64,000 nt of DNA from Aralia elata (lineage: Eukaryota > Streptophyta > Magnoliopsida > Apiales > Araliaceae), in NCBI GenBank assembly GCA_034770075.1, contig CM068379.1, positions 12,960,922 through 13,024,921 on the forward strand, read 5' to 3'. The notes beneath the pieces are model-generated. The model was given only the letters and a program-made list of their open reading frames with translations. It had not been told where the DNA came from and searched no databases. The stretch's first letter is position 1; the number at the start of each line of letters is the position of its first letter. Positions 35,227 to 48,893 of the stretch are shown here, one piece after another. Position numbers and translations under genes: made by a program.

Positions 35227-38200
35227 AAAAGGCCCGCCCATGCCCAACTGGTCCAGGTCCAGGGGGGGCCGTTAGACCTTGATCCACTCGAAGTTAACGT
35301 GTTAGGAAAGACAAAAGTACATCTTCTAAACAATGGTCCGCAGGACCGTTCATCGAGCAGTGCAAACGCTAGTGATAGGACATCTTTCATCAACTCACAT
35401 GACCTTGTTCTTGATGTGACAGATTGACCCGTTAAAAGGCAGGTTTTGGACTATAAAAGGGAATCTCAATTGATAAAGCTGTCAATTGGGTAGGTCGGTC
35501 TAGTCTCAAGCCTGATTGTTCGGGACATTTAAAGATCGTTCAAATTTAATTTGAAAGTTAGTCAAGTTAAGCTTGGATAAAAATTTAAATCCAAAATATA
35601 ATTTAGACCGAGTTTGGTCAATAAATCGTTGAGCCTATTATAGACTAGACCAAATTATAGTGTTAAAAACATATAAAATATATAGACTACTTATATTAAT
35701 TATTACATATTGACACTCTCAATTATAATTATACATAGTATCTAAAAATTCAGTACCATATTTTAAAATACATACTCCCAAGTTAGGCGCGTTCCAACCA
35801 CCCGCCACTCCTCCAATGTAGTATATACTAACAATTTTTCCAATGTCCACCCAATAGTTTACTATGACTTGGCATAGCTACCCTAAATTCATAGTTCTCC
35901 AAATAAATATACCAAATAAAATATACGTTAATACTGTATACGATTAAGGATCCACGAACTTTATTGAGTATGTATCAGTAAGATAAGAAAAATTCAAATA
36001 CTCTAAATAAGCAAAACAGTGAGTGACTCATATTTGACTCGTATACATGTCCGAGTATCAAAATGGATTTATATTCGACTCCGAGTCTCGCTTAAATTTT
36101 TTAAATCGATCTCGAAACTGAGTTTCGAATTCATTTTTCAACCCTACTAAGATGTGCTTACAATAGTCCATTTTTTCAATAATTTCACTTCTCTTTTTCA
36201 CTCCGTCCAATTAATTCATGTATGCTCCATCACCTGTCAGTGTAAAAACCCAAATTAGGTTAGGTGGGGCCGTGGGAGTTAAAAGATCAAAGCTGAGAAT
36301 TAAGACAATTAGAGAACCAGCAGGATGATAATGAAGTGCATGCATTCTCAATCAACTCCTAAGATTAATGGTTGCCCAATCAAGCTCCATCCACAGATCT
36401 TACATTATAAATATATTTTCTTAGATTATATAAAAATATAACTACATGATTCTAATAATTAAATCATTGATATATTTAAGCTTGTTTGATATCTTTAAAT
36501 ATTCAGAAATTATATAGGGATTTGTTTCTTAATTATAGAGGCTAGATGGACTTGGTAGTTGTTACTTATAGAGGTGCTACTCCACTTAACTATAGTGCTC
36601 GTCACAATTCAGTTCACCCTCCTCATAATTCAAAAGATACTGACATACAAATATTTATTAATTCATTGGGAGATTAGTTAGGACAGTTAATAAGAAATTT
36701 ATGTTTGTTTTATTTATTTATTTTTTAAAAGTCTATAAATAGGCTCCTAGAGTAAATAAAAAAATATTATTCAAAATTTTATAATTAAGATGTTGATGTT
36801 ATCAGACCAAATATACTTTTAGCGACATTTTTTTTTGAAATTGTTATAGTAATACTAAACTGTTTAAAACTTATTGTTCTAATAATATCATTTTTGATCT
36901 GACAATATCAACCGTCTAAATATAATTAGAAAAATGATACACATTATACATCAATTTTAATTGTTTTATATCGTTATTGATTATGAACTTGTGCTTGCAT
37001 TTCTTCAAATCAGTATGTTTTATATTAAATATCAAATATTTGGCTGCTGCGTTGTATGATATGCAATTGACACAAAACATAATAAACATGTTAATTAGAA
37101 TTAATAAATTGAGGGGTCAGTACACAACACCCACCACTCGACATAATGAACACTGCATGACTCAACAGTGTTTGTTTGCGAATCCATTCGGAGGGTTTAA
37201 ATTTTTTGAATTTAAATATAATTAGATTTAGAATATTTATCTATACAAAATAAAAATATTTTATTAACAAACATTTTAGCTTCAAACAATTTTTGAGAGA
37301 AGTTAAAACTTAGTATCTCCAACGTTGCGTTTTATATTTAGTAAATAAATAAATAAAATTGTGTTTTTATTTAAACTTGTAATTAGTCACATGATCTAAA
37401 TTTAAGAAATAAAAAAAATTGTCAAACTTTATTTGACATTTATGAACACCGTTTTATTTCAAGTAATATTAAGGGTATAAATTTTGATATCCCTAATATT
37501 TTAACGGGAATGGAAAGGAAAAATATAAAAGGAAAAATGATGAAAAAAGATTATAATTTTCTCGTCATGTTTGTAAGTTTTAAAAAAGAATGAAATAGGT
37601 AAAATTTTAATTATAATTTTTCTTATTTGTAAATTTAGAAGAAAGGAAGAGAAGGAAAAATATTTTTATTTTTAAACTACACTTACTATATTACACTTAC
37701 ATATTAATGTAATAAATAACATGATTTATTTTAAAAGATTACTTTAGATGATATAAAATATCTAACTTTCTCGTCCCTCCAAATCCTCCCGCTTTTGGAG
37801 AAGAGGAAAAAAAAAAAACTTACAAACACAGTACCTCCCTTCTTCTCTGTAATTAATTATTGAAAAGAATCATGTCCAACTTATACGAGTCCAAAACTAG
37901 AAAATCTAATGAGATTCACTTCAGGACTAGGGGAATACAGACATCACAAAGCTTAAAACAGGAAAGCTAAAAGTAGAATTCAAGAGCTATAAAACTAATT
38001 AAATGGTTTAAAAATTCTCAGATGCCTGGAGCCATTGAACTGCATCCCCCATTGAACTGCATCATAAATAACCCATAATAAATTTCTATAACAAAATAAA
38101 CAGCCGATTAAATAAAACCCAGGTGTAACCTAGAGAAAGTTCAACATCTTACAAAGAAAGTAGAAGATACAAAAGGGTTATTAGCACCCAGAACGCAGAA

Positions 38201-39802
38201 AGCACAATCGCTTACCAAGGATAAAAAATATATGAATAAACATTTAAATAATTATAAATGCCCGAAACAACTCAAGCACACCCTTTTTCCATTACTGCAT
38301 TCTTTTGATAATATATTCTTTTTCGGATTGAAATGATTAAGTGATTATAAAAAAAGCCTTCCAAAATGTTACTTGCTAAACAAAAACTAACAGCAAGTGA
38401 AGTTTTACCGAATAAGATCCATCCAGAAATGTAGACATATCTAAATTTAGTGAGCACTTGAGACGGGAGAAATGAAATACAACCAAGTCTAGAATGCATA
38501 ACAGTAAGATTTCAACAACTAAGAGAGAAACAGAAAGAAGTATGCAGAATTTGCCAGTCTACAAGTTGACAGTATTAGCAAAGAATGTCTATCAGATACA
38601 GTTTAGATTTAGGTCACAACAGAGACAATTATCAAATAGTGGGCGCGTGTTCTCTTCTTTTCCAACACAGGCTATGCCTAGTTTAGTTCTAGTGATGTGA
38701 TGAATTATTACTCTACCAGCCGTTCAATTAAGCTAAAATTTTCAAGCATAAATTCCAATTCTTCTACAAAACTTCTAGCTTTTACCTACCAAACACTTGA
38801 GTTCCAAATGTTCTATCAAACTTTAGTCCCAAAGAAGCTGAGATAACCCAAACACCCACCCCAACCCCCACCAAAAAAAAAAATCCTTTTTTTAGTTAAA
38901 CATTTGCATCCTCTCAGTACCGAAGGCAAACCACCCTATCAAAAGCATCAGCAACAAGAAATTTCATGTTTGGCCTTGCCAAAATATTCTATCATTTCTT
39001 TTCCTCTTTTCCTTTTTCCCTTTTATTTTATGATAAATTTCCTGAAATAATCTGAAACAATTTAACTGCCACATATGGAAAATACATGAATACATTTAAG
39101 ATATTAAGCTATGGAAGGGAAATGAGTTTTTGTTGACATGTAAGGCGTAATATAAAGGTCCTGTATAAAGTTATTTGTCCATTTTATATATGGTTCTCTG
39201 TCATTCATCAAACCAACTTGCATGATATTCCAAAACCACATAAAAAGTCATGTGAAAACAAATGAAATCGAGTTTATTGAATAATCAAATAAAAACAGAT
39301 CAACTTCCACGAATTGACTTCACTCTTTTTTACATCAATAGAACCATTACACCACAACTCAGTTATGTATACAGTATACTGGCTATGTATAAAGGAACTT
39401 CTTCAAAAAACACTTGCACGAGCTTGGTCTAGAGCTGATATACAAATTAGGAAATGAATAAGCAGCTTCTAAACATGAAAGAGAATGTGCTAAGCAAATC
39501 CTGAGACATTCATAACTACTAGTCACCTCGCAAATTTAAAAAATAAAAGTACAAATTAAGTGGGTGAGAGAAATTAGGAGGTGGTTGATAATTGGGGTGG
39601 AGAGAAAATATAGGGATACAAACATTAGGGTAAAAAAAATTAAAAAAATACGAGAGACCTAAAGTCCAAAAAAATAACCGCTCCTTTTGCTCTCCCTTAA
39701 TAATATAGTTATATAGATGATCTTAAAGAATGTGTGTGTATTTAATTTATTATTACTTAACAGCTAAAAACAATTTACAAGTACATAACAGCTAAATATG
39801 TA
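35227..39802. other. Intergenic AT-rich DNA, copy 2
   Basis: Counterpart of 9008-13608, nearly identical. No gene recognised. Confidence 0.6.
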
Positions 39803-40020
39803 CTCCCTCATGTCCCCATTTGACTTTTATGCAGTCTAGAAAACAATGAGATTGGTAAGAGGTTACTAGGAAGTTCAAATTAAGCCTTTTTTGAACCCCA
39901 CATTATGATTCTTTTACTTTAAAACAATGATACACTATGTACCTTGGAAAAATCTCGAAACTATGAGGGCAAGTTTTGGGACATCCAAAAGCAAAGAGGG
40001 GCAAGAAAATTTGGATGGAG
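39803..40020. mobile_element. Stowaway-like MITE, copy 2
   Basis: Counterpart of the MITE at 13609-13831, with the same ends and TA flanks and a few single-base deletions. Confidence 0.75.
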
Positions 40021-42837
40021 TAAATCATGTTCATTGACATATATTGATTGTTTACCAACTTAGTAATCAAAATAAGATACAACTGCCGTCCCCCAAAGAA
40101 TGGCTTAAGTACAATTTTCACCTAACTAAGAATTTCAAATTAGAGGAGAGGGTATACAATAATTTCATATTAATCCTTATATTTGGCTTAAATATAATAG
40201 TAGTGAACCTCACATAAGTATACTAGCAAAATCTACTCTTTCATAAAACATGGGGGCCTCTTTGAGGATAATAGTCTTTATAGCATATTATACCTTTGAC
40301 TTGTGCACTTAACTCATTCTTTTGAAGACTTATTTTTGTACTTAAGCCACTTTGGGGGGACAAGCTGTAAAAATTAAATTTTTATAGCTTAAAACCCCAA
40401 AAATAATATTCATCTTCAACTGGTTAGTAGATGAGCAAATCACTCTACGACCATAGCACTCTCAGTTTCACAAGTCCACCAATGGAGTTGACCCAAGGTT
40501 TGTCTACCCCCTTGCTTCTACAAGACCAATCTTCCAACTCCTCAAAGCAATCAACAGACACCATGCTTCATTTGTGGCGTAATGGTCTCCAAAAATATCA
40601 ACACTTCTTTAACGAGTTAACCCGTGAATACTGTTTTGGTGGTAAAGAAGGGCCTTACCGCATTGCCAATTAGTGGTTTCTCCTCCCTCTATGATGCAGA
40701 GGAAATAAAGAAGATCAAGAAATTAATTACATAAATTAATTACATATTATGATATATTGTTTTTTAGAGATATAATTATGTATGGAATTAGTTAGGAGGA
40801 AGTAGAAAATTATTAAAGAGTTGTTTTTTCCCTTTTAAATTAGGGTTTTTACTTAATCACCACGATTTAGGATTTCTCTACAAGCATTGTAGTCCTTCAT
40901 TATTTGACAGAGCTGAATATATTATGGATTGACTTTAAAGCTGTGTTTTGTTTGTATGCACTTCTACCGTGGTACCATGTCTAGACTTTCCTACATCACT
41001 CCGATACTGGTCTTCGCATATATTTGCACACTATTCCCTTCAAGAACATTAGCTTACCCACAAATCAATTACGGTTGACCATATAAACCCATAATCTTAA
41101 CAACATTTTACTCAACCAATTTAAAACAAAGCCCATCCCAAAATCAATAACTCTTTGACCATATAATCCCATAATCATAATTACACTTACCCTACCATTT
41201 TAAAACTTAAACTCTAACTTCTTTCTTGGCTGTCTAAAAATTCCATCGCTCATTTACAAGGTACAATCCCACTCCATACCATGCAAAACCATTCAATCTC
41301 ATTCCAAAATCCTACCATTTGACCATATAATGCCATACTCCAAGCAACATTTTACCCTACCATTTCAACACTAAACTAACACTGCCTTTCAATTCTAAGT
41401 AACCAGTTAGATTCAAACCACACTGTAATTTATGCCACATGAAAATTTAGTTTTATTTCAACAATAAATGCTAAACATGAAACTGACTGCAAAAGCAATA
41501 ACATATGAATGTGGGTACCATTGCTTTCATCAGGTCTACCATCACTGTTTCTATATTTGTTAATCCGTAGTCTATTGCAAACCAACTTCTTCCGGTCAGA
41601 AAAAATGGTCACCTCCGCTAGCCTTTTCCAAATTTCATTATAGGGTTCTTCTGCTCTCTGACCCCACTCAAGAAAAAACTACACACGCAAAGGAAAAAGT
41701 AAATGAATTCACAAGTACATGTCAGAGTGATATTCCATGGGTTACATGCTCACACAGTAACAAATGTGACTTTTGAAGGGATAGAAAGTTCAAGACACAA
41801 AGTAGTATACTTTAGTTAACATATACAACCAATAAACAGCATCATGTTTCATTATTATAAGAGCTGATAGTCTTCAAAGGACACAAATTAAGGTGGTTGG
41901 GTGCTAATAGTGAAAACAACATCCTAACTGAGATATGTGACCTCTTTGGTGATAACATGCATCTTCGCAACATAAAAAACAATAAGCCCTGAACACAAAC
42001 AGTTCAAATCTTTTCGTAACCAGATGAATTTAAGAATGGTTACCTCCAACTTCAGAAATCCATTACGAGCATGTTGCACAGCTCATATTCAGCAGTCCCT
42101 CTGGCTTCTATCAACTATAAAACAACCCAATAATTAGACAAGTACGATAGTGGAAATACAGTTTGAAAAATATAACAAAACATTAAAGAGGACTAGGCTT
42201 ATCAGGTGCATGCAAATAAATGTCATTGGATAGCAAAAGTTTGACTCAAATTATAGCGCTGAATATAAGATCTCACAAGGAAAAAATACAACCAAGTTCT
42301 CAAGTGAATCAATTATTCTTTCCAGCAGGAATTAGAATAAATTTCAGGTCATTTACAGGAAATGGTAAAGTTTAATATCTGGCCTTGAAGAGTCCAAATG
42401 GTGTAATAAATTCTCTCTTAATGTACTATTTATGGGAAGCTAGCGTAATCTTTAAAAATAAGTCTGAGGAGTATCCTCACCTTAAGACCAATCCTCTGGG
42501 TGGTGAACGACGCAAATTCTCTAAAAACAAGACGAGGAAAAAAAAAAAGGAGAGGCAGAGGAAAAATATATTCGTAAACCCAACCCCCCCCCCCCCCAAC
42601 TTTATATGTCCTCTACTCCTCTTCAGGGTAGTCATTTCTTTATAACACTCAACTTTCACACCTCAAATCAAAAAGTAAGGATGGCCTAATAATGTTGTAC
42701 ACAACTTTGATTGACTCGTTCCAGCAGACTCCGCCAATGAATTCTATAGTAAGCAAGTAACTTCAGAAACCAATTTCATTTGAAAAGTTTGGACATTTAA
42801 TAAGGTTAAAATTTGGATATGGAAGGTTAGAAGTTAC
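40021..42837. other. Intergenic DNA downstream of the PWWP gene, copy 2
   Basis: Counterpart of 13832-16650, with the same short repeats and no recognised gene. Confidence 0.5.
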
Positions 42838-42877
42838 CTGAAACCTCCTAACACAAATAACTGCCAGAGTGGACAAA
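42838..42877 (-). other. PWWP gene 3' UTR exon segment ending in a splice donor
   Basis: Forty bases after the stop codon the sequence reads TTTCAG/GTAACTTC, a good splice donor. Copy 1 has the same at 16651. An intron in the 3' UTR is therefore likely. The acceptor is not identified. Confidence 0.5.
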
Positions 42878-45800
42878 TTAAGTCGCATTGTCCTGGGCTT
42901 GTAATGTTGCAAGGGCCAAAGTTTTAAATGGCGCTGATGGCACATAGCTGAGCTCATAATTAACAAGCATTGGCCCAAAAATATTGAATTTTCCAGAGCT
43001 ACTGAAAGCAACTTCTGCATCAGAACACTTCTTAAAAACCACCCTAGCACGGCTTGTCTGCCTATCAACCTCTGTTTCAGATTCCCTCAAAGGCCCAAAC
43101 CGCCTGAATATTTTATTAAGATTCAATTCTGAAGGAACAGAATTGCCCTCTGTAAAATTCAATATAAGTTCTGTTGGTGAACAATCTTGCCTCCTCCCAC
43201 CAGTATGCTCTGCTGGTTCCTCTGCTTCCAGTTCATGATCCCCACTATAAAACCGCTTTCGAAATTTCCGACCTGATTTTAGGGGTTTATCTGGCTCATA
43301 ATTCACTAGCTGATATTCACCTTCTCCATTCTGAGCATTATGCAACAGTTGCTCTTCGGCATAGTTGTGGACTATCCTGTCCGTCCAATAAGAATCATTC
43401 ACATCGTCAAATTCAAAATCTTCAGGAGAGTTTGCAATGACACTGGGTGCTTTTTTCTTTCTACCACCTCTACCTGTAGATGGATTCCGCCTTCTAGAGT
43501 TCTGGCTCAAAGCAATCGAATGTCTAAAATCAGAGAAGAAAGAAGTAATAGTATTCAAGAAGCTGTATCCTTTCATGGGATCTCGTGCTGCCAAGTGAAG
43601 TTGTGACAGCAACTCATCTAAAGATGAGTGCTCTGGCGAAAGAATCCTTCCTCTTTGGGAGCAAACAGGAGACTGCACAGAAACATCAAATCCAACCTGT
43701 TGGTCTACACTATCATCAACCTTCAAAAACTTTTCACTGTTACACTTCAAAAGTGACGGGGACCCAGTCAGTTGGCTTGCTACCCTACGAATGCACTCAC
43801 CGACCTTGAAGGATGGCTTAGGAATTGGAGCCGCTGTAGTAGAGACTTTTGCAGCATAGAAACTTATTCTTTTATCTGACCCATCAGTAACATAATCAAG
43901 AGCCTTTCTTTTTCTGCCAGCAGATGTAACAGACTTATCCACGACGTTGCCATCTGGCTCATCTTCACCATCTGAGGAGTGTGGCAGATCGCCCATCAAC
44001 TCAGTCATGCTTCTCTCTTTCTTACTTGGGTGCAGACTATCTGACAAATCATGTTTACGTTTGTTAGAAGAGTTGTTTACACCTTTTATTTGCTTTTCAA
44101 TCATATCACTCAATTCTGAGGTATTTGCATCATTTTCCAACAACCCCCCACATATATGGAATTCTGGCAGGGGGCGAATGACCCTTAAAACGAGAAACGA
44201 GAAAAGGCAGATAATTGAGCCTTAGCTATCACAAGCTCCAATCGATCACCACCACCAGATGGTACTAGTGCTAACGATCTTATATTATCCACAAGTTTCT
44301 CAGGCTCGAAACAACTAACCCCAGTAGATTCATCCACACCATATCTTTGACTTGCTTCTTGATGAATCCCAGTATTCTCAACGATCTGAGATTCAATCTC
44401 GACAAGGGCAACTTTTGGTATGCAGGAGCAGGCCAGGCCCAGCTCTACCCGCCTGGAAACTTCAGCTAGAGCAGAGTTGACTGCATGCTGAAATGCTTCT
44501 GAATTGCTTTGCTTCTCTATTTGAGAGAAATGTGCCCTAAATGGTCTTAATAGAGATGCATCATTCCAAGCAAAAGTTCGATCTCCAAAGTATGCTACCA
44601 AGAAGCAGTCCTTCTTATGATATTTCACAGCCTTCTCTGATGCATCTGCAGGATCGAATATCTGTCCAGGCCACCAGGGGTGGCTCCTGACTTTACCCCA
44701 TACTAAATCAGACACAGAGAACTCACCTTCATTTTTAGGTGGCAGCAAATAACAAGAGTGACACTCTGTAACACCGCTTCCAGGCTCAGGTGACATCTGT
44801 TCTGGAATTTTCTCATCGAGAACCGTCGACTTTTCAATCCCCAAAGTCTGGTCTTGGACCTCTGCATCTTGCTCTCTATGCAAATCAACCTGCTCCTCAT
44901 CATTATATTGTTCTTCAACCCCCAATCTGCGGTCCAGATCTGAACTAACCCCTGCACAATTACCAGTTGCACTCTCATCTAAGCACTCTGAGAATTGCAA
45001 GTCAACATCACCTTCAATTCCTTGAACATCAGCATCTATACAATTAAACTCATCTGGTAGAGAAACATTTTCCTCCAAATGATCACCATGTGACTTCTTT
45101 CCTTCATCTACGGGAGACGTACCAATACTTTCAACCAGCCTGCCCATAATAGACTCATTGTCACTCTTTTTTGAATCCTTTTCTTCATGGATGTCATCAA
45201 ACACAATACATTTGTCATCCATCGTGCATGATTCATCTTCAACCTCAAAGACTAGATCAACAACTTCATTGGAAGTCACCCCCTCAGAGACGTGTGTCCC
45301 CTTGGTTTCCTCTTCAGCAATTAAAGAAATGTCATCACACATAACATTAACATCTGAATTTTGTTTGACATATTTCGTCTCTTCAAGGGTAGCTGTCCCC
45401 ATTATTGTCTCTGCTCTTGAAACCACAATGCCTTCTAACGGTGTTCCCATATCTTCTTGTCCCTGTGCAACATCATTTCCAGAGCTTCCAACAGCCTTCA
45501 TGTGTTGATCCTCCCAAGGGAAACTTAAATCGTTACTGTAAGCATCAAACTCCGACGTTAATGCCTCCTCCATGTCCATCGCTTCAACTTCTCCTCTTTC
45601 AGAAACAAGAGCTTGTTCATTTGAGTTTTCAGCATCTGAAGGTACAGTACCACCTTCTCCAGCATTACCACAAGCAGGTTCACACTTCATATTCTGAAGA
45701 TCTTCCGAACAATCTGAAATACCATCTATAACAGTTAATGGAACTTCCATCTTTAATGTCAGGGCATTGCTCCTCATCACTTTAGCTTCATCGCTACCGT

Positions 45801-47715
45801 CATTTTGAATTTTCCCACTAGAACATTCTGGTTCTCCGCATATAGCAACATCACGTTTTGAACTATTATCAACTATTTCCTTCTCAACCTTCAAGTACTG
45901 ACCTCTCACAGAACAACTTAAACTATCATCTAAAGAATCTGACCCTGACCCTTTATCTTTGAAATCTGTTGCCTCCTCAATGTCCATCCCTGGAACTTCC
46001 CTTTCTGAAATGCAAACTTGTTCAACATCTTTTACAACATCTGCACAGGTTGTTTTACACTTCACATTTTCATTGGTTGAAACTTCTGCTAGAGGATTTG
46101 TTATCACACCATCAGTTGCAATAATTTTACCGTCATTGACAGCTTGAATTTGTTTACCAAAGGATTCTGGATCAGCACAGATAGCATCATCAGTTTTAGA
46201 GCTCACACACAAAGTATCAACCTTTGGCTCATCCTCTACTACACAATTGGTGTTCTCATTGAAAACACCCCTGCTTTCTGTTGTCAAAACTTCCTCTTCT
46301 CCAGATACATGGACAGCTTGGCCAGAATCTACAACCTTCATATCAATATCTTCAGAATAACCTGCCACAACTTGAGTATGCTCGATAGAAGATACCAGGT
46401 CTGGGCATGTAATACTATATTCAGTCCCACGCAAACCAACACCCTTGGAAGTCTCAGTACTCATAATTGAAGAAACCTTATCTTCAACATTTGCAAATTG
46501 ACCACTAGCGATAATTTTTGCTTGCTCAGAGAAGGATATGGAATCAACACCCTCATTGTACTGATTTGGAGTGCTTTCACCAACCATCTTAATCTTCATC
46601 TGCCCATCCTCTACTGAACACTCTAAATTTCCATCAACTACGACGCTTTTGTTAACTTCAAGTTTTAAATGCAAACTCTCTTCTTTGTTCACCACCTCAT
46701 CTTCCCCTTTAACAGGTTCAGCTTGTTGGTCCCTAAATTCAGCATTTGCACCGGTAGCACCAGTATCAATTTCCACATAAACCATCTCAACAGATGCACT
46801 TTGATCTTTCTCTAAACAAGGTGATTTTACATCCACAACATTACTATGCAGAACTTCATCTTTGCAATTTAAACCTTCCTCTTTGACCACTATAGAAACT
46901 TGCTCCGGAACAATCTGAGTTTGTGTAGTTGGGGGATGTGCAATCAGTGAAGAATTTACAACCCCAGCTTCAATTCCAGGATTACATGTTTCATCATCCA
47001 AAACACCAATTTGTGACATCAAATGATTGGCACCCACTTCATCAAAAGACTCCACTGTTCTCTCCACACCCTCCTCAGTAACAAAGACCGCAACTTTCTC
47101 TGCAATAACCCGAGTTTCTCCATTAGACGATCCCGTAGCCACCAAAGAACCTCCTGCACCAACTTCATTAACACTAGCCTCATGAGCAGATGTAGTCAAA
47201 ACACAGCTCACATCACCCTCTTCAGTAAATTCTTCACGTCTTTCCAAACCCTCAGCATCCTCCGTGATAACATCCCCATTCACCATGATCTCAACTTCCT
47301 CGGTAACAACAGTCTCAACTTTCTCTGTGACAACATCAACGACTGTATCACCTGATGACGACCCCGCAATCTCCTGGAAACCTTCAACCCCAGTGTCCTT
47401 TCTAGCATCCCACACCTGACCACCCAATTCCCCAGTTTCCCGCGACCCCAAATCACCCTCACCTTCAGTAGTTCCCATCTCTCTCTGATCACCGCCATTT
47501 TCGCCAATCCGATCTCCACCAACACCATCAACAAATACATCAAAACCCACCACCTCCACCATTATCTCTCCTCCATCTTCCCCAACAAAAGACCCCTCAA
47601 TTTGTCCCCCACAGCCCAAATTTTCAATTAGGGTTTCATCAGCTGCACGAACACTATCACTCACAGTAGATTCCGAAACCCTAGGCACTGTAACAACATC
47701 ACCATGCTCATCCAT
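42878..47715 (-). CDS. PWWP-domain nuclear protein, PDP type, copy 2
   Basis: A large single coding exon. Residues 1 to about 990 are acidic and rich in Glu, Asp, Ser and Val, with no known fold. The PWWP domain spans about residues 1000-1100 (DLVWGKVRSHPWWPGQIF, then VAYFGDRTFAWND) and continues into a conserved EVSRRVELGLACSC block. Basic stretches such as NKRKHDLSD and GRKRKALDYV may be nuclear signals. An RRM-like fold closes the protein (IFRRFGPLRESETEVDR, then ARVVFKKCSDAEVAF). PWWP domains bind methylated histone tails; Arabidopsis PDP proteins work with MSI4/5 in repressing FLC. The start is the ATG at 47715, because upstream in-frame codons include only GTG. A net 8-base insertion near 44180, which includes a duplicated 7-base AAACGAG, shifts the frame relative to copy 1. 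Confidence 0.9.
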
Positions 47716-48150
47716 ACTCACAGTATCTGAGTAAATTTTCACTTCATCAGATTAAAAAAACAGTCTTTAACACACAAAAAAATAAATATAAATACTCAAA
47801 ACAAAATTGTACAAATCTAATAACACCACAAATGTGTATAATCAATAAAATTGTAAAATAAAGCATAAAACCTTAGGGAATTCGGCGTACATTTTGGGGG
47901 TTTTAGAGAGAGAGTTCAAAGCAAAGAAATGACGAGTTGGTACAAAAATGGGCTAAATTGTTTCCAGAGATCGAATGATAAAAGCCGAAAATAATGCGTT
48001 CGTGTCCTTTTCAGCAGCTCGCCAGCTCCTCTCATCAGTCATCACATGTCCTTTAAATTGATTTTTTTTTTCCTTTGAATTTCCAGTTTTGTTATATAGG
48101 TAAACTATGTTGAATGGGTAAATTATAAAATTGTCTTTCTCATGTTACAT
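47716..48150 (-). promoter_or_regulatory. PWWP gene 5' UTR and promoter region, copy 2
   Basis: Non-coding sequence between the start codon and the hAT-like element. It contains a CT-rich leader (CTCTCTCTAAAACCCC on the minus strand near 47900) and a three-codon upstream frame, ATGAAGTGA, at 47739-47747. The copy-1 equivalent is 21768-22254. Confidence 0.5.
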
Positions 48151-48822
48151 TTGGGAGTGACGATTTAAATCGTAAGTGATCTGAAACTGGTCGAATGGTA
48201 TCGAATTGGTCAATTTTTTTTCAAATCATTGGTTTTATGGGTGTGATTTTTTGTGCAAAATTTTTTTTATCGGGATTAGTTGGGTGCAATTTTAGTATTT
48301 ATTTTTGAACCGACAGTGTACCGGTCTTTGAACCGTTCTATATATACTTATTTTTTAAAAATATATTCCTATATTTTATAATATTATATATAATCATAGA
48401 GCTACTCAACTATATATATTTATTATTTATTATTTTTGTGTATCAAAAGTTAATTTATGAATATTTCATATATAGTTGATATCTGTTAAAACTATAATAA
48501 TGTTAAAATTATCACGATATTATCTTAATTTTAATTTGAACATATATTCTTATATTAGTAATATTTATTGAACTATTTTAAAAACGTTAATATCATGTGT
48601 TGTAAGAATATTAAACTAATTTAATATAAAATTAAGTCAAAAATATTATTAATTTTTGACTAATACAAGTTGGTACGATGTGGTTCAAAATATAAACTGG
48701 CCGATGCGATTTTGATATAGAAAAATCTTGAAGTGGTACGGTGCGATTTCGGTTCAAAATTTTTTAAGACCGGTGGGGTTTCAAATCTTTAAAAACTCGA
48801 AACTGCATCATTGACATCCCTA
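48151..48822. mobile_element. hAT-like non-autonomous element, copy 2
   Basis: A 672-bp non-coding element with imperfect terminal repeats (TTGGGAGTGACGATT, and TAGGGATGTCAATGATG on the other strand). It is flanked on both sides by the 8-bp sequence TGTTACAT (48143-48150 and 48823-48830). An 8-bp target duplication is typical of hAT elements. It lies upstream of the PWWP gene. Confidence 0.65.
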
Positions 48823-48893
48823 TGTTACATTGAACCCCTACGCCGCAGGGGTTTGTCATAAAATTAGTATTGTTTATGCTTTTCTGTATTATA

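Noticed and set aside
42878..44143. A separate 421-codon gene downstream of the PWWP gene
   Set aside because: Copy 1 shows it is the C-terminal part of the PWWP protein, cut off in copy 2 by the net 8-base insertion.
47716..47742. A start at 47742 for the PWWP protein
   Set aside because: That codon is GTG; the first in-frame ATG is at 47715.
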